Below are positions 47,800 through 60,300 of a stretch of 64,000 nucleotides of DNA, in pieces. The translations under genes and the position numbers were made by a program. The notes beneath the pieces were generated by a model. That model did no database searches. It saw only the letters and a list, made by a program, of their open reading frames with translations, and was not told the origin of the DNA. Source of the stretch: Ectocarpus siliculosus (lineage: Eukaryota > Sar > Phaeophyceae > Ectocarpales > Ectocarpaceae); NCBI GenBank assembly GCA_000310025.1, contig FN649744.1:2398620-2462619 (forward strand), written 5' to 3'. How positions within the stretch are numbered: the stretch's first letter is position 1; every line of letters begins with the position of its first letter.

Positions 47800-50700
47800 A
47801 TGTCGTCTGCTGGTCGATCCTCCGTTCTGTCGACGACCAACCTGGACACGCCAGACTTCCGGTGGGTTAGCCTGAGGAAGATCTTGTGGCAGGTGGGTGG
47901 GCGTGATCGGTCATGTGCCCGGCGATCGGTTGAGAATTTCCGACCTGGAAATAGAGCCGGCGCAGCCCAAATGAAAAAAATGCCTTGAACTTGTTTGAAC
48001 TCGAAGTGCAGAGTCGTGGCTCCTCGGTGACGGGGTGGTGTGACAAAAACGCCCTGTCGACCCTCTTGTATCTGATTGCAGCCTACGGAGTAATGACTGT
48101 ATAACAATGCAGCCTACGGGAGAGGTGACTCTACCTCGACTGTACCGTTGAGTCTACATAATAATGGGGTTGGAGCAGCCCGCCACACATCGAGGATCCA
48201 AAGAAGAAGCAGATCCTCATCATCAATCCTTGCAGAAAGTGCAGAGAGGACGACACTAACCGTAAGCCATCCTTGCTTTTCAGGTTCTCTTTGCAAACTG
48301 TACGACTACACAGCAGTACTTCACTACTGTTTAGTGCATGCATGCATGGTTATTACGCTGAGGCTAGGAGTTAATCGCTCGTCGGGCCACAACTGTGTGA
48401 TCGACATAATACCCCGTGCGGTCTCCCCTCTGTGCTTTCCTACTGCCACATAGTACAGTAGCAACTACTAGCTGTGGCACTTTTGCTGCATCGTCTGGGA
48501 CCGTTGCGCGATAATATTTGCAGCGTCATCATGGCGTCGTAACTATTAACAGGGTGTAGCTGTAGCACTACTGTAGAGAGAGATACAGCCGTGTGCGGAG
48601 GTGAGCCTCGGCTCGGCACCAGGAAGCGAATCCTGCATTGACGAACGCATCGCCCTCCTGTGTGCGGAACAGCGCTGTTGTGGAATCCCTCCCTCAAAAG
48701 AAGGGCCGTTTCACATGTTTTCGCCACGGACACACCCGCACCCTACAATCGCTGTCCCCTGGCACCTATTTCTCTCTCTTTTTTTTTTTCGGGCAGGACC
48801 CGAAGGGGAACAACCGGGTATGGGAGTGCGCCTTCCGCAACACTCGCAAGTCCGAGTGCGACGGGGTGGCCGTGATCGTCTTCGTCTCATACCCTGTCTC
48901 CAAGAAGGAGGACGAAATTTTGCTCATCTCCCAGTACAGGCCGCCGGTTGCATCAGAGGTGCGCCGATGAATGCACTAGATAGAATTAACCCCGTTGCTC
49001 TATTGTAGTACTGACTCCTCTTGCTGCGGTTACATCGTGGCACTGACTGCGGTAGAATGGGACGCAGCGGCGCTGCTAGTCGTCTGAGAGGTTATTTTAC
49101 GGCAAACATGTGCCGATTGAGTTCATACAGTTGTGATTGGGATGTGTCACCCTCCCCTCCCGGCCTCTCCCCGCATTAAGTGCTCCCCCTAGTTTTATAC
49201 CGACGGCCTGCCCATTTGTTAGGGCGGCCGTACAGCTAACTGCTGTGCCGCATGGTCGGAGAAAAGGTAGCCTCCTCGGGAAGCTGCTCTGATCTTGCTT
49301 GGTAAGGGTGTACAGCTGTGGCATGTGTCTTGGAGGGTTGCGTGAGTTCTTGTGCTTCACGTGGCCTCTACCTGCAAGTCCTGCTGCAGGCTACGCCTCA
49401 TGGGTACAGCGGGGAACGAGAGCCCGCGCTGCAATATTCTAGAAAGACGGGGGTCACGGTAGGAGCCGATCTCTACTTCCTTGGCCATTGCTCCCCATTC
49501 CCTCACGACACGTCATTGACCCCTTCATATTTTTCCCCTCTTTAACTCTGTTGTGATTCCTGGCATCACAAAGCTCAACCTCGCCTTCCCTGCTGACGAA
49601 ATGAAGCTATCGGACCCTTGGTGCTCCTATCCCCTAGCCGCCCCGCTCTACTCATTCGCTCGGGGACTCACCCGTTACATTACCTCACACAAATAGCACC
49701 CCCCCCTCTCCTTTCCCAAGCGTTTGCCTCGCTCTTGCGTCCTCCACCCTGCTGTTTGCGCGTGGTGGGACTCAGGTGATCGAGTCCCCCGCGGGTCTGG
49801 TCGACGCGGGAGAAGATGCGAAGGAAGCGGCAGAGCGCGAGCTGCTCGAGGAGACGGGGTTCTCGGGCAAGGTTACGTCCGTGTCGCCGATAGTGCCCTG
49901 CGACCCGGGCATGACGGACGCCAACATGCGGTACGTGTTTCGAGTGTGTGGTGTATGGGTGGGGCGGTTTCTGATTGTGTTGAGTTTGGTGTCGGCGTGT
50001 CGATGTTGCTTCGTGTCCCTGCTGTGTTTTTTTTTTAAGTGTTGGGGGCCGGCGTGTTCGAGATGAGATTTTTGAGTCGGACGTGACACACATGCGCGAC
50101 CAGTGGTCGGGTGAAACAAACACGGTTCGTCTTTGGTTCCTTTGGCATTGCTTCTGTGCTTTTTTTTCCCTATATTTTTTTAGCAATCTTAGTGTCGAGT
50201 GATTTCCTCTACACGTGCTGCTGTGTTGACTGTTTCGGTTTGTATTTCATTAATCCGGCGAGCTTACGCACTACTTAGCGCTTGCCAACGCCACCCCAAA
50301 CGCTGCTCCCGACGTGTTCTCTGTCGGACACATAGGTTTGTCACCATAGAGGTTAACGGCGACTCCGAGGAGAACCAGAACCCGAAAGCCCGCCCGGAAG
50401 ACGGGTGAGAAGACGGTGGAAGCGTTTGGACTGGGGGGATGGGGGGCACTCATGTTTTTTTCATGTCTTAGCTGTCAGACCATTGATCACGCGACCCCGA
50501 GAGGACCGAGCATTGTTCCAACAGGACCGATCACCGATGATGGCCAAACGTCCCTTCCCACTTGGTAGGTGTTGGGACTGGAGGGTGGTCGATATGTGCT
50601 GGGACGCCACCCAGAAATAAAAGTGACTGGGGGTGATACAAGAATGACACTTCATGAAAAGGGGTTGTGCATACCACGACGTTCGTAAACAAAAGCACTA

Positions 50701-51202
50701 CCAGACTGCTGTACGGAAGGAAGGAAATGATCCCTTGGGAAAGGTATCAACGCCGGCCCATCTCGCCGAGAGTGTGCCTGCTTTTTTCGGGGATCATTGC
50801 ATTTTTGCCTCCTCCTCCTCCTCCACCACCACCTCCTCCTCCTCCTCCTCCTGCTCCTCCTGCTCCTCCTTCTCCTCCTCTCCTTCCAGTGAGGAGGGAA
50901 ACTCACGGGACTAATCATTTTTTTCTGCGCGTGTGTGCAGAGAGTTCATCACGCTCCGGAGGCTCCCGGCGACGTCGATGCAGGAAGGCCTGGACGAATT
51001 CGCAAACGCGGGATTCCAGGTCGACGCCCGCCTGTACGCCATGGCTGTGGGCTACACGTTGGGGAGACGCGCTGCTGCGGCCGGTGAAGGTGTCTGCCCG
51101 CGGCGATGGCTGGGATGCGCCGTGGCGTCTTCGCTGGTTGGTGTTGTGGTGGCGGCTACGTTGATGGTCGTGGTGGGGGGTGCGAGGCGCGGCAGATCAT
51201 AA
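47800..51202 (+). CDS. NUDT5-like Nudix hydrolase (ADP-sugar pyrophosphatase)
   Basis: NUDT5-type enzymes split ADP-ribose and related sugar nucleotides into AMP and sugar phosphate. Five exons join in phase: 47800-47892, 48797-48958, 49776-49930, 50336-50404 and 50941-51202, giving 246 residues. Matches to the family in order: FRWVSLRKILWQ joined to DPKGNNRVWECAFRNTRK; DGVAVIVFV; ILLISQYRPP; IESPAGLVDAGEDAKEAAER with ELLEETGF, which is a complete Nudix box (G-x5-E-x7-REU-x-EE-x-GU); PCDPGMTDANMRFVTIEVNG; RPEDGEFITLRRLP; and FQVDARLYAMAVGYTLGRR. After the usual end come about 40 residues with a strong hydrophobic helix (CAVASSLVGVVVAATLMVVV) and a basic RRGRS tail, suggesting a C-terminal membrane anchor. 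A missed intron replacing that tail is the alternative. Confidence 0.92.
50808..50885. repeat. (CTC)n-rich pyrimidine tract
   Basis: Imperfect CTC/CCT repeats fill the region upstream of the last Nudix exon's acceptor and may serve as an extended polypyrimidine tract. Confidence 0.85.
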
Positions 51203-51833
51203 GAGCACCACACCCGCGGGTGGTGGTTTGTGTTTTCGGCCTAGAATTGCGTTCCAAGAAGCTTGCTACAGGAGAAAAGGTTCCTATTCTGCACGCGAAC
51301 ACAATAAAGTGGTTCATGCTGCGGAAGGAGGAGAGGAGGCACAGGGCAGGTGCAGAAATTGCCTCAGTCGGTGGGAGAGAAACGAAAAACAATATTTTTG
51401 TGGCTCACTGCTGTGCTGGAGGTGGGCATGTTTGCAAGAGGCTGCTGGAACCGACACATGTGACTTACGACGCGGTCCCAGAAGGGGTGTGCGAGGGGGG
51501 CGAGTCGTTGGGGGGTGCCGTCGTTTATTTTAAAAGTGCTGCCCCGTTGAACCGGTCGTTGTACGATAGACTTTCTTACCTAGAAAGGAGGGCGTATGAA
51601 TACTGTGACGTGCTTTTGCGTGCACGACGCTTCGCTACGGTGCACGGCTGGGGGTTCGGGTGGGGCGCGAGGGGATAGGAGGGAGAGTATTTATTTTATG
51701 GACGTCAATAATCGCAAAAAGGACGGCGAACGTGGTGGAAACTGTTTTTGAGAGAGCCCCGCTAAGCTGGCTGAGCTGGAGAAAGATTGTTTCTGTTTTG
51801 GAAGATTGCCACCACGATCGCGAGGTTTGTTAG
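51203..51833. other. Convergent 3' flank
   Basis: This lies between the Nudix stop codon and the 3' end of the inverted WSC copy. A plus frame stays open to 51678, but it overlaps the Nudix end in another frame, has no domain, and is probably 3' UTR. Confidence 0.4.
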
Positions 51834-53761
51834 TCACTGAACCACGTCGTGTTCCGCGAGTTGGCGGCGTACGGTCATGAGCACGCAGGGCGACGTTCCT
51901 GTAGCCATTGTACTCTTTTTCCCCGCCACAGCCCATATCCTAGAGTTGCGCCCGCACCGTCCGCGGTGGCACTCGAACCGCGGGTCTCCCACCCGCACCC
52001 CATCTGGAACGGGCTTCGCAGCCAAGGTGGCGTTCGGAGGGCCGGGGGGTGGCTCATACCCCCCCCCCGTGATGTAAGCAAGAACTTTGTACACGTGAGG
52101 GGTGTTGGTCGGGTATCACCCTGTGGCGACAAAGCTTCGACTTCTCCAGCGCGAAGAGCGTGTACCGCATGGAAGTACAGAGCGCGCTTCGCACATGAAT
52201 GGTGTGTTCGCTTTTCAACAGGCGGCGGTGGTTCAACAGGGACGGGGGCGTGAGGTTGTGCAGGTCGAGTATTGGCGGTTTGAGTATTTGGGCCAACAAA
52301 TGTACCGTCCGGCATTAACAGCTGCGTGGAACATGACGTGCTTCGTCGAAGGGAAGCATCCCATACACTCGAACGGTGCACCTCTGTCTTTCGGACCGAA
52401 CACGTAGGCGGAGCTTGCGTGGGTGCCTGTTGTTGTCGTTACCGTAGTTGTTGTTGTTGTTGTTGTTGTCACGATGGCAAGGCGAAGGGACGATATCCGG
52501 AACAAGTCAGATGCTACACCTCTGCATCCAATGCGCCAACATGGCAAAAAGTCGTCGCTAGCTCGGGTGGCACAGCTACGAACGTGACGCATGGCACGAC
52601 GGGTTTACCGTGAACTAACTCGACGCTGCACGCGTTGTCGCTCGACGCGTCATAATTTTGTGCAGGATGCATTCGTTCATGTACCCTCGTGTCTCCTATA
52701 TCTTCAAGCAAAACCAATCGATTTACCTCCGCAGCCAACCCCACCCTTATCTCCGTTGCATTAAATCTGGCACCCGTCCATTGGCAAGAATCGTCCGTGG
52801 ACGCTATTGCACCAGCACCTGAGAGAAGATAAGAGTACGGGTCGCGGAAACGGGGATTGAACTGATTGCGCTGTAAGACGGGGAAGAGAGACCATGCCAC
52901 GATAACGTCCCACAAGCATTCTCCCAACCGATGGAAACCGTCGGCGGACAACGAGGGCGCCTTCTGGAATTTCCCAATGGCAGCCACTGAACGATTCTGC
53001 TGCGACTCAGGACAGGCTGCCGTTCTAAGGCTGTCGTGGACGAAATAAGCACTCACCCGTCCCCGGAACTGATGCCGGAAAAAACGACCCCCTCGCAAAA
53101 AACAACCCTCGGGAGTCCACTCGGGGGCGTGGAGCCTGACAGACTCTGGACTACCCGGGAGCAGCAGCAGCAGCCGCCTGTGTTGAGAGCCGGGAGGCCG
53201 TCGCTCGCACCTCGTAGTCGTTGTTCTCTCCGCCGCCTCCTCGTGAAGCGGGATCTGATGGAACTGTCTTGGTGACCAGTGGACAGACCTGCTTGGCTGG
53301 TGCTTTTGGTGGTAATAGTGCTGCTGCCGCCGCGGTGGCTGGTACGGGTGGCCGTCGTGGTGAATCCCCTCCTCGCGAGAGAAGCAACCCACTTGCCGGA
53401 AGGGGGTCCAGCCGGGGGAGCTCATGGGGAGGGACCACCGCTCCACGTAGGCGGCGGCGGCGGCGGCAGCGACGGGATTCGAGTCGGCGACTCTTTCCAG
53501 GGTCACTCCAACCCCTGCCGCACGCAAGATCTCGAGCCGCGCGTAGCGCCTCCAGAAACCGTGCGTCAGCTTCTCGAGCTGCAACCCCCGCCGTGCCTTT
53601 ATCTTGGCCTGCACAGTCTCCTCCATCTCCGAAATACGGTCGCAGGTAAGGCCCCCCCAGGCTCCCTTCTGTCCTAGTGTCACCGTTAGGTACGACAACC
53701 AGGTATCGGGTGTGGCACACATGATGTCGACGAGAGTACACGCGACACACACAACCACCAC
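51834..53761 (-). pseudogene. Inverted, 5'-truncated copy of the WSC gene
   Basis: On the minus strand this mirrors about 19170-21180. It shares SEMEETVQAKIKARRGLQLE with KLTHGFWRRYARLEILRAAG, then FRQVGCFSREEGIHHD, the Thr-rich linker, FECMGCFPSTKHVMF, SALCTSMRYTLFALEK and DPRFECHRGRCG. Upstream exons, including the signal anchor, are missing: homology stops near 53745 and unrelated sequence follows. The first WSC block is damaged: bases around the second Cys are replaced and the frame shifts twice. The second block is intact at the point where the plus-strand copy has an extra base. I read it as a decayed partial duplicate. Confidence 0.75.
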
Positions 53762-56567
53762 GGCTAGAACTGCAGAACACGTTCTCCAGCAGAGACCCTC
53801 TTTTCGGTGCCTGGTGTTCGACTGTCGGTTTGGACTTTGCGAAGGAAGATTAAGATTCGATCTTGATGAGGCACGATGGCGGCTATCGCTTTGATGTCGG
53901 CGGGACAGATAGTGTAGTCGGGCCTCCTGGGTATCTTCTCTTGCCTAGTGTACCTGGCGTGTCGAATGGTTTATTGCGAGAAGATTGTGTGATGGCCCAA
54001 CTGCTGTACAGCGGCCCAACAAATATAGGTGTACAACCGAAAACCATCAACGGCTGTCTGTCTGTCTGTGTCTGTCTGTCTGTGTCTCTACTGTATCTCT
54101 TGGTCTACTTAAACTCAGAACAAACGTCTCTACCCACCTCTCTCTGCGCAGCAGTATCTTCGTGCAAACGTACTTCACATCCAAACAGAAGAATATGCGC
54201 CGTTCAAGGCGTTCAACATGATACTCGGTGCCGGGCAGAGCTCTGTATCTCTCCAGACTGCAGTGTGCATGCCGCCCGTTCTGCTACCCCCTAACACGTG
54301 GGACAGGCACCAAGGAGGAGGAGTGCAGTTTCGAAAAGTCACTACGTGATTCGCACTCTTGTTCTCGCGGGTACTATGCTATGTAAAGCAAGAGTCTCCT
54401 CGCGTGTCAACTGGTCGACGCAGTCACGAGAAACACAAACCAACGCCAGGAAGTGACTGATGCTGCACAAGAAGTTGGTGATGCCTCCTATTCTTTCGAT
54501 TCCTCCTAATCCGGAGGGTGGGCCGGCGTGCTTTCTGCACTACACTGTAGTGAACACTGCACCCTGCACCCGTCATCATGTGAAGAGGAGACTGTGCACA
54601 TTGAAGATACGGTATGCAGGCGTTGTGGGTTTTTTCTACCGCGAGGATTGACTGCATTCAAGAATAGTTTTTCCAGCACAATTCGAGCAGTCGATACACA
54701 CACACACGTCGATACAAGCTTGCCTTGACAATCCAGTGTTGGACGTTCGTCACGTGCTCATCTCTGGTTTGTCGTCAATCTCTACTTAGTTAGAAGTGGC
54801 GAAGGTCTCCAAGGGCCTCTGGTCTTGGCGTGTTGATTCGGTAGATCACATTCGGCTTTTTGGAGATGATTGGCTAGTTTGAATTCTTGAATTCTGGAGT
54901 TGCACCGCGTCTCCGGAGACTTGGCTACATCTGTAGACCTGAGCTTGACAAGACATTCTTCCCCACGTGCCACACTCTCATACGAGAACCTCCTCAGACA
55001 AAAAACAGCGACCAGTTTCCTCCCATCTTCTTGATCAAGGGGAATTATTGCAAAGTATCTGAGACCCTACCCTGGGGGTACCAGCGGTGAGTACCAAGGG
55101 CAGCGCCGACGGTCTCTCTTGTGTGTGTGCGGTCGATCTCGCTTGTCCGAATGTAGCAAATGATACGTGTAGGTCGGGTTGTCCGGTAACAACGTTCGCT
55201 GCTTGGTCATAGGAGCTGAAGCAGGAGCAGAGGGGCTGCGAAAGTGGGCGGCGGGGGATGAAAGGGGAAGGGAGGGCAAAAGAGAGAGAGAGAGAAAAAG
55301 ACCGTCCCATGTATCTGGTCCTCTATGTACATGGCAGATCAAGCCCGTCCACAGCTAGAGATGATGCGAGATTGAATGAACCCAAGACGCAAAAAAAGTA
55401 CATGAAGAAACCGTCTCTTGTCGTCTGGTTCACGTCGAAGTACTTTTTTACGTAGTGATCTGTCCTATATATCTATCCACGCATAGCTCATACATGTATT
55501 ACAACCATCCAACCTCTTGCTGCAGGTCGATGCAGCGGAACTCTCTCAAACGCTCCTGTCTGAGTTGTTGCGTGACGGGATTCAGATATGTTGGCCAGAG
55601 GTTTTGGCATACAAATGCTACAGCAGCTCTAATGTAGAGTAGTTGCACCGAGTTCTCGTGTGATGACGTTCACACATATGTCTCCCTGGTTGTGTAGTTC
55701 ATGTTCTTTTGCCCGGATTCTTCGTCGGTGGTGAAACACGTATGTATCAAACCCAGCGCTCTACATATGCGTCCCCCTTGTAAGTTGACTACTGTAGTCT
55801 ATGCTTCTCTGGCATGGGGGATGAAACCACTCGAACCGTGAACCATTGATGGCCGATCGATAACCCATGGGCATGTTCCTCGTTTCCACATATGCCGGTG
55901 GGTCTCGGTGTCCATCGTCGAATCTCGAAAGGTTGTCTCTCTTGGTGATGATCCTGCTGTAGTCGCCCATGTGCACTAGGTGTGCGGCAAACTTTCCTCT
56001 CGGCATCCCCCCCTTCCTGCCACATGCACGCCGTGCCAACAGATGGTGTTCATCGTCGGCACTCTCTTGCTCGTCGCTGCTGCGACTGCCATAGCGGCTG
56101 CAGCGGTAGCGAGCACTGAGGCATGCATGCCTCGGAGAAGCAGGTGAAAAGTATAGCACTTGAAAAAGCTCTTGAGAGTGGACATCTTGGGCACGAATTG
56201 AGGCTCCGGTTTAGGCTATTACTTTTTACCTTCCTGCCACCGGAGGAGGGTTGGGTTATGTAGTCTGCGCGTCATATCTTCGGAATTGAAGTTCTGAAAT
56301 GTAATTTTTCCTCAGGCTATTGCTCTACTACAGTTGAACTCAACCTTTTTTCACGAGTCAAGCGACCAGACGCAGATTGTACGGGCAGCCCCCGGTATCC
56401 GTCAACTCTATGTTGTATACAGATGATGGCTGCCGTCGAGCGCTAAGTCTGAGCCTAAATGTTTCTTTTTTACCACTGACACCGCAGAGGCTTGCAGGGC
56501 GGTCTGAAACACGTTTCTATGTTTACGGCCATCTAACCGTACTCCCGTTTCTTCACCAACAACACAC
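53762..56567. other. Junction and outer part of inverted-repeat right arm; no firm gene
   Basis: About 53762-54150 is not shared with the left side and includes a short (TGTC)n tract near 54060. From about 54150 the sequence mirrors 32354-34740 with many indels. The conserved LLRGMHASVLATAAAAM segment is on the minus strand near 56130 and here lacks the stop seen on the left. Confidence 0.45.
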
Positions 56568-57274
56568 TACTACTACTGTAGTGCAAGACGAACATGGTGG
56601 AACATGATGTAAGAAGGTGAAAATAGTTTATGTAGGTAAAGAGAAAAAAATGAACGTTTGTCATCCGTGCTCATTCCACGCCATGCTCCCACTTTTGGTA
56701 TACCCGTGATCATCGTGCTGGGACGAACAACATGCCAGGAACCCCCCCCCCCGTTCCCGCCCCTGCAGGCAGGGACAAGGACAACGATGAACCGCCCAAG
56801 GCCAGGAGCTGGGTGTGGTAGAACGCCAGCGACGCGACGTCTAAGTGTTCAACCGCAATTTTTCCACGTGAACAATATGATCAACAACAGCGCTAGCAGT
56901 TTGTGCTGCAAATTGTTACTGCTGCGCAAAATGCCACTGCTGTTGTTCCTCATCATGTTGTTCACGTGGAAAATATTGCGGTTGAACACGGAGACGTCGC
57001 GCCCCTGGGGTTCTACGACAGCCAGCTCCTCGCCTTGGGCGGGTTCATCGTTGCCATTGTTCCTGCAAGGGCGGGGAGGGGGGGGGCGGGGAGAATTTCC
57101 GAATTTGTTTCGTCAGCGCGATGGTCACGGGTATTGAATATATGAATATATGAATATATGGGAGCATGATGGAATCAGCACGAATGACGAACGTTTTGTA
57201 TATATTGACCTATCATCGTTTTTCTCCTTCTAACATCATGTTCCACCATGTTTGTCTTGAACTACAGTAGTAGC
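56568..57274. mobile_element. Foldback element, right copy
   Basis: It starts ACTACTACTGTAGTGC and ends TTGAACTACAGTAGTAG, with roughly 330-bp arms complementary around a centre near 56920. Relative to the left copy it has small indels and a triplicated ATATGA near 57140. Directly after it comes a further half-unit (57275-57440) that is the kinase exon junction itself. Confidence 0.8.
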
Positions 57275-57356
57275 AGTGTGTCGTTGTTTGTTCTACCCGT
57301 GACCATCACGCTGACGAAGAAAATGCCGGGAATCCCTCCCCTCTCTGCCCTTGCAG

Positions 57357-60300
57357 GCAGAATGACGACGGCCAGGAGCTGGCTGTCGCAGAACAGCGGA
57401 GCCGCGACATCTCCATTATCAGCAACAGCAGTGGCAGTTTGGGTTGCCGACCCTTCCTGCTACAGCTTCCTGGTGGTCGTCAAGTACGCGTCGATTCCGT
57501 GCAGTCAGCCCTTCGATTGTACTCAAGGATATTCAGCCGGTCCGCTACCCAGCAGCAGCTGGGTGGTGTTCCCCGCCCCATCGCCCAGCGCATCTTCCTG
57601 CAGCGCGGATGGACAGGGGGGAGCAGTATCACCAGCACCAGCGGCGGCGGCGGTGGAATCTTATTCCAGCTTCGTTTTCCGTCAACGTTCTCCGCGGTAA
57701 TGCCGCCGCCTCTCGCGCTCGTGCGTGGATGCGCCGGGGCCGACGGCGCCATCGCCCTCTCCACGCCCGCCGCCGCCGCCGTCACGGCATCGCGGGTTTT
57801 CAGCACGTGCCCTCTCCTCCTCCCCGGCCTGAGTCGCACGACCGCCGGCGGGGGAACGCAGACGGTGCTATCCCTGCAGCAGAAGCTCCTCACCCTCCCG
57901 TCGACGGCCAGCGTGTTCTCTGGCTCGTCGGGTGCAGTCGGGACGGCTGTGTGGTGCCGCCGGATGTCTGCCTCCCAGCGCTCGGTCGCGGCGCGGTGGG
58001 TCTCGGAGGTTATGAGCGGACCTCTCGGTACCATCCCCGTGAGCTCGGTCACTTTCGGCACCTATCCACGTCACCGACGTTGCAGGCTGCCGGTGCAACG
58101 GCAGCGGCGGCGGCCGCAGCGGCGGTCGCGGCGGCGCGGCCGGCGATGGTCGCGCGGGTGGCGGTGACCGGGGACACTGGAGCTGTGTACTCCCCCTGCA
58201 CCCCTTACTCGACCGGAGCGTGCACTGTCGACGCCTCGTCCACCGACACCTCCAAGGTCGGCGACAGGTTTTCCCGCGGTGGAGGCGTGCCCGCCATCTC
58301 CCCCGCCGACTGGGCGCTGCCGGCCTGGAGCTCGGCACTGTCGTCGTCGTCTTCTTCTGGTTCCCGCGAGGGGGCGGACAAGAACGGCGCCGCCGCCTCG
58401 ACCGTCGGGGAGCAGTCCTCGTGTCCGATGCTCGCCAGCCTGAGGGAGAGACTGGAGAGTGGCCCGGTGCCTTCGGCGTTTCGGTTCGTTGGGCGCGGTC
58501 GCGGTTGCCCGCCCCACCTCTCCGCGTCGCCGATGTTTTCGGGAACCGGTGCGGGAACGGCGACGGAACGCGGGGCGGCGACCGCGGCGGCGCGGCCGGC
58601 GGCGGCTGCGGTAGGTGCTGTCCCCGCCGCCGCCTACGGTGCGTGTGCATCGTACTCCGGGTGCGCCTCGCACGCTGGCGGTAACAAGCGAGACCGCTAT
58701 GTGCTCGAGGTACGTCGTGCGTCGCATGATGTTTGTGTTTTCTTCACCATTTGGCTTTTCGCCACCTCGAAATCGCCACCACGATGCCCGTGCATGAACT
58801 GTGTACTTATTGCTTTTGACACTTTTGGTTTTGCCACCTCTCGAACTCGACACCTGTGCATAAACTGTTTGCCTCTTGTTTTCTACTTTTGTTTTTCGCC
58901 ACCGCCCGACTTCGACACCGGTGCATGATTTGGTATTTCGTACTTCGTTTCTGCTTTGTTTTGGCCACCGCCCGAAACCGACCCTGCTACTCCGGTGCAT
59001 ACATTTGTTCTTTCGTGAGCTTGTTGATTTGTTTTTAGCGTAGCTCTTCGCTTGGCATGCTTTTAATTGGCATTTTTTAGAAAGGAAACGATGTGCTCGT
59101 GCCGAACACATGAGGATTCATGCTCGTAAGCGTCCGACGAACCCCCCCCTCCCCCCCCCTCGCTTCCACAACCACCGCCGCCTTTGCAACACAATCACAG
59201 AACATGGATCTCCTGGACGACGCCGACGAGAAGACGGGGACCGCCGCATCAGCCAGCCGCAAGGATAACGACGACGGTAAGATGAAGACCGGCGCCATCT
59301 ACGGCAACCAGTCCATCGATCAGTCCATCGCCGAAGCGCTGATGGGGATCGGAGGCCGCCCGGCGCTTCAGGTGATGCGGGTGAGCGGGCTTGACGCGGC
59401 GCTGACGCCTTCCAGTGGCCCGTCCGACAGCACGGAGGAGGAACAGGAGGAGGCGTCGCCGGCAGAGAGCAAGAAGAGACAGCGGCACCGGTGCGAGGAG
59501 CTTGACATCGACGAGGACTACCTCGGCAAGATCGACGTTATGACGGAAGAGGTAGGGTCTGGTCGTTGCTGGTGTCTATTGTAATAGCTTTTTTTCCCTT
59601 CCAAGGCGAACTGTGGCCACTTCAGGCGAGCGTGTCCTTTTGTTTTTCCGCCGTATTTCCCCGCGTGCCTGCAAGCTCTTATGTTGTATTTGTGTTTTGG
59701 TCCTTGACAACGCGAAAACATTCCCTCACCACCTTCGCCACACCGCTGCCAAATGTAGATCGGTGACACACACGTTCTAGCTCGCCTTCCTGCAGAACGC
59801 CGTGACTTTAGTCATGTCCACCCATCGGCACGTTCTTTCTGTGTGAAAGAAGTGTTATTGACTTTCTGCTTGTAAGATATGCTCGCATCGATACACTCAA
59901 CACGCGTCCCCCCGTCTATTGCACCAGGTGTCGTCGGTTGTGCAGAAGATTCTGGCCGCCGCAGCCAGCGTCGCGCCGCCCACGCCGCCGCTCACCCCCG
60001 CATCCGCGATGTCGTCTCCCGCGGATTCTTTCCACGGGTCGACCCGGGCCGTGTTCTTCGGGAGCGGCTACAACGAGAAGGACAGCGGCGTTATCTTTGA
60101 GAGCGTAAACGCAGACTCTCCGCTGGTATGCATGTGACGTTACAAGTTGACTCCCTTTGTATGTTACCCTACCAGCAAGTGTAGAGTTGATGCTGCAAGC
60201 GTACAGAAAAACTCAAGCCCGCTTGAATGCGGGGTGCTGTCATTACTCCTCCGGGGTAGCGCCGAGTGAAGGCGCTGTTTGTTGTGAAACACCACCCGCT

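Noticed and set aside
51106-51678. 190-codon frame after the Nudix gene
   Set aside because: It overlaps the Nudix 3' end in another frame and has no domain; probably 3' UTR.
54050-54095. TGTC tract taken as the mirror of the CAGA tract at 18.6 kb, extending the WSC duplication
   Set aside because: Sequences around the two tracts do not match; homology between the WSC copies stops near 53745.
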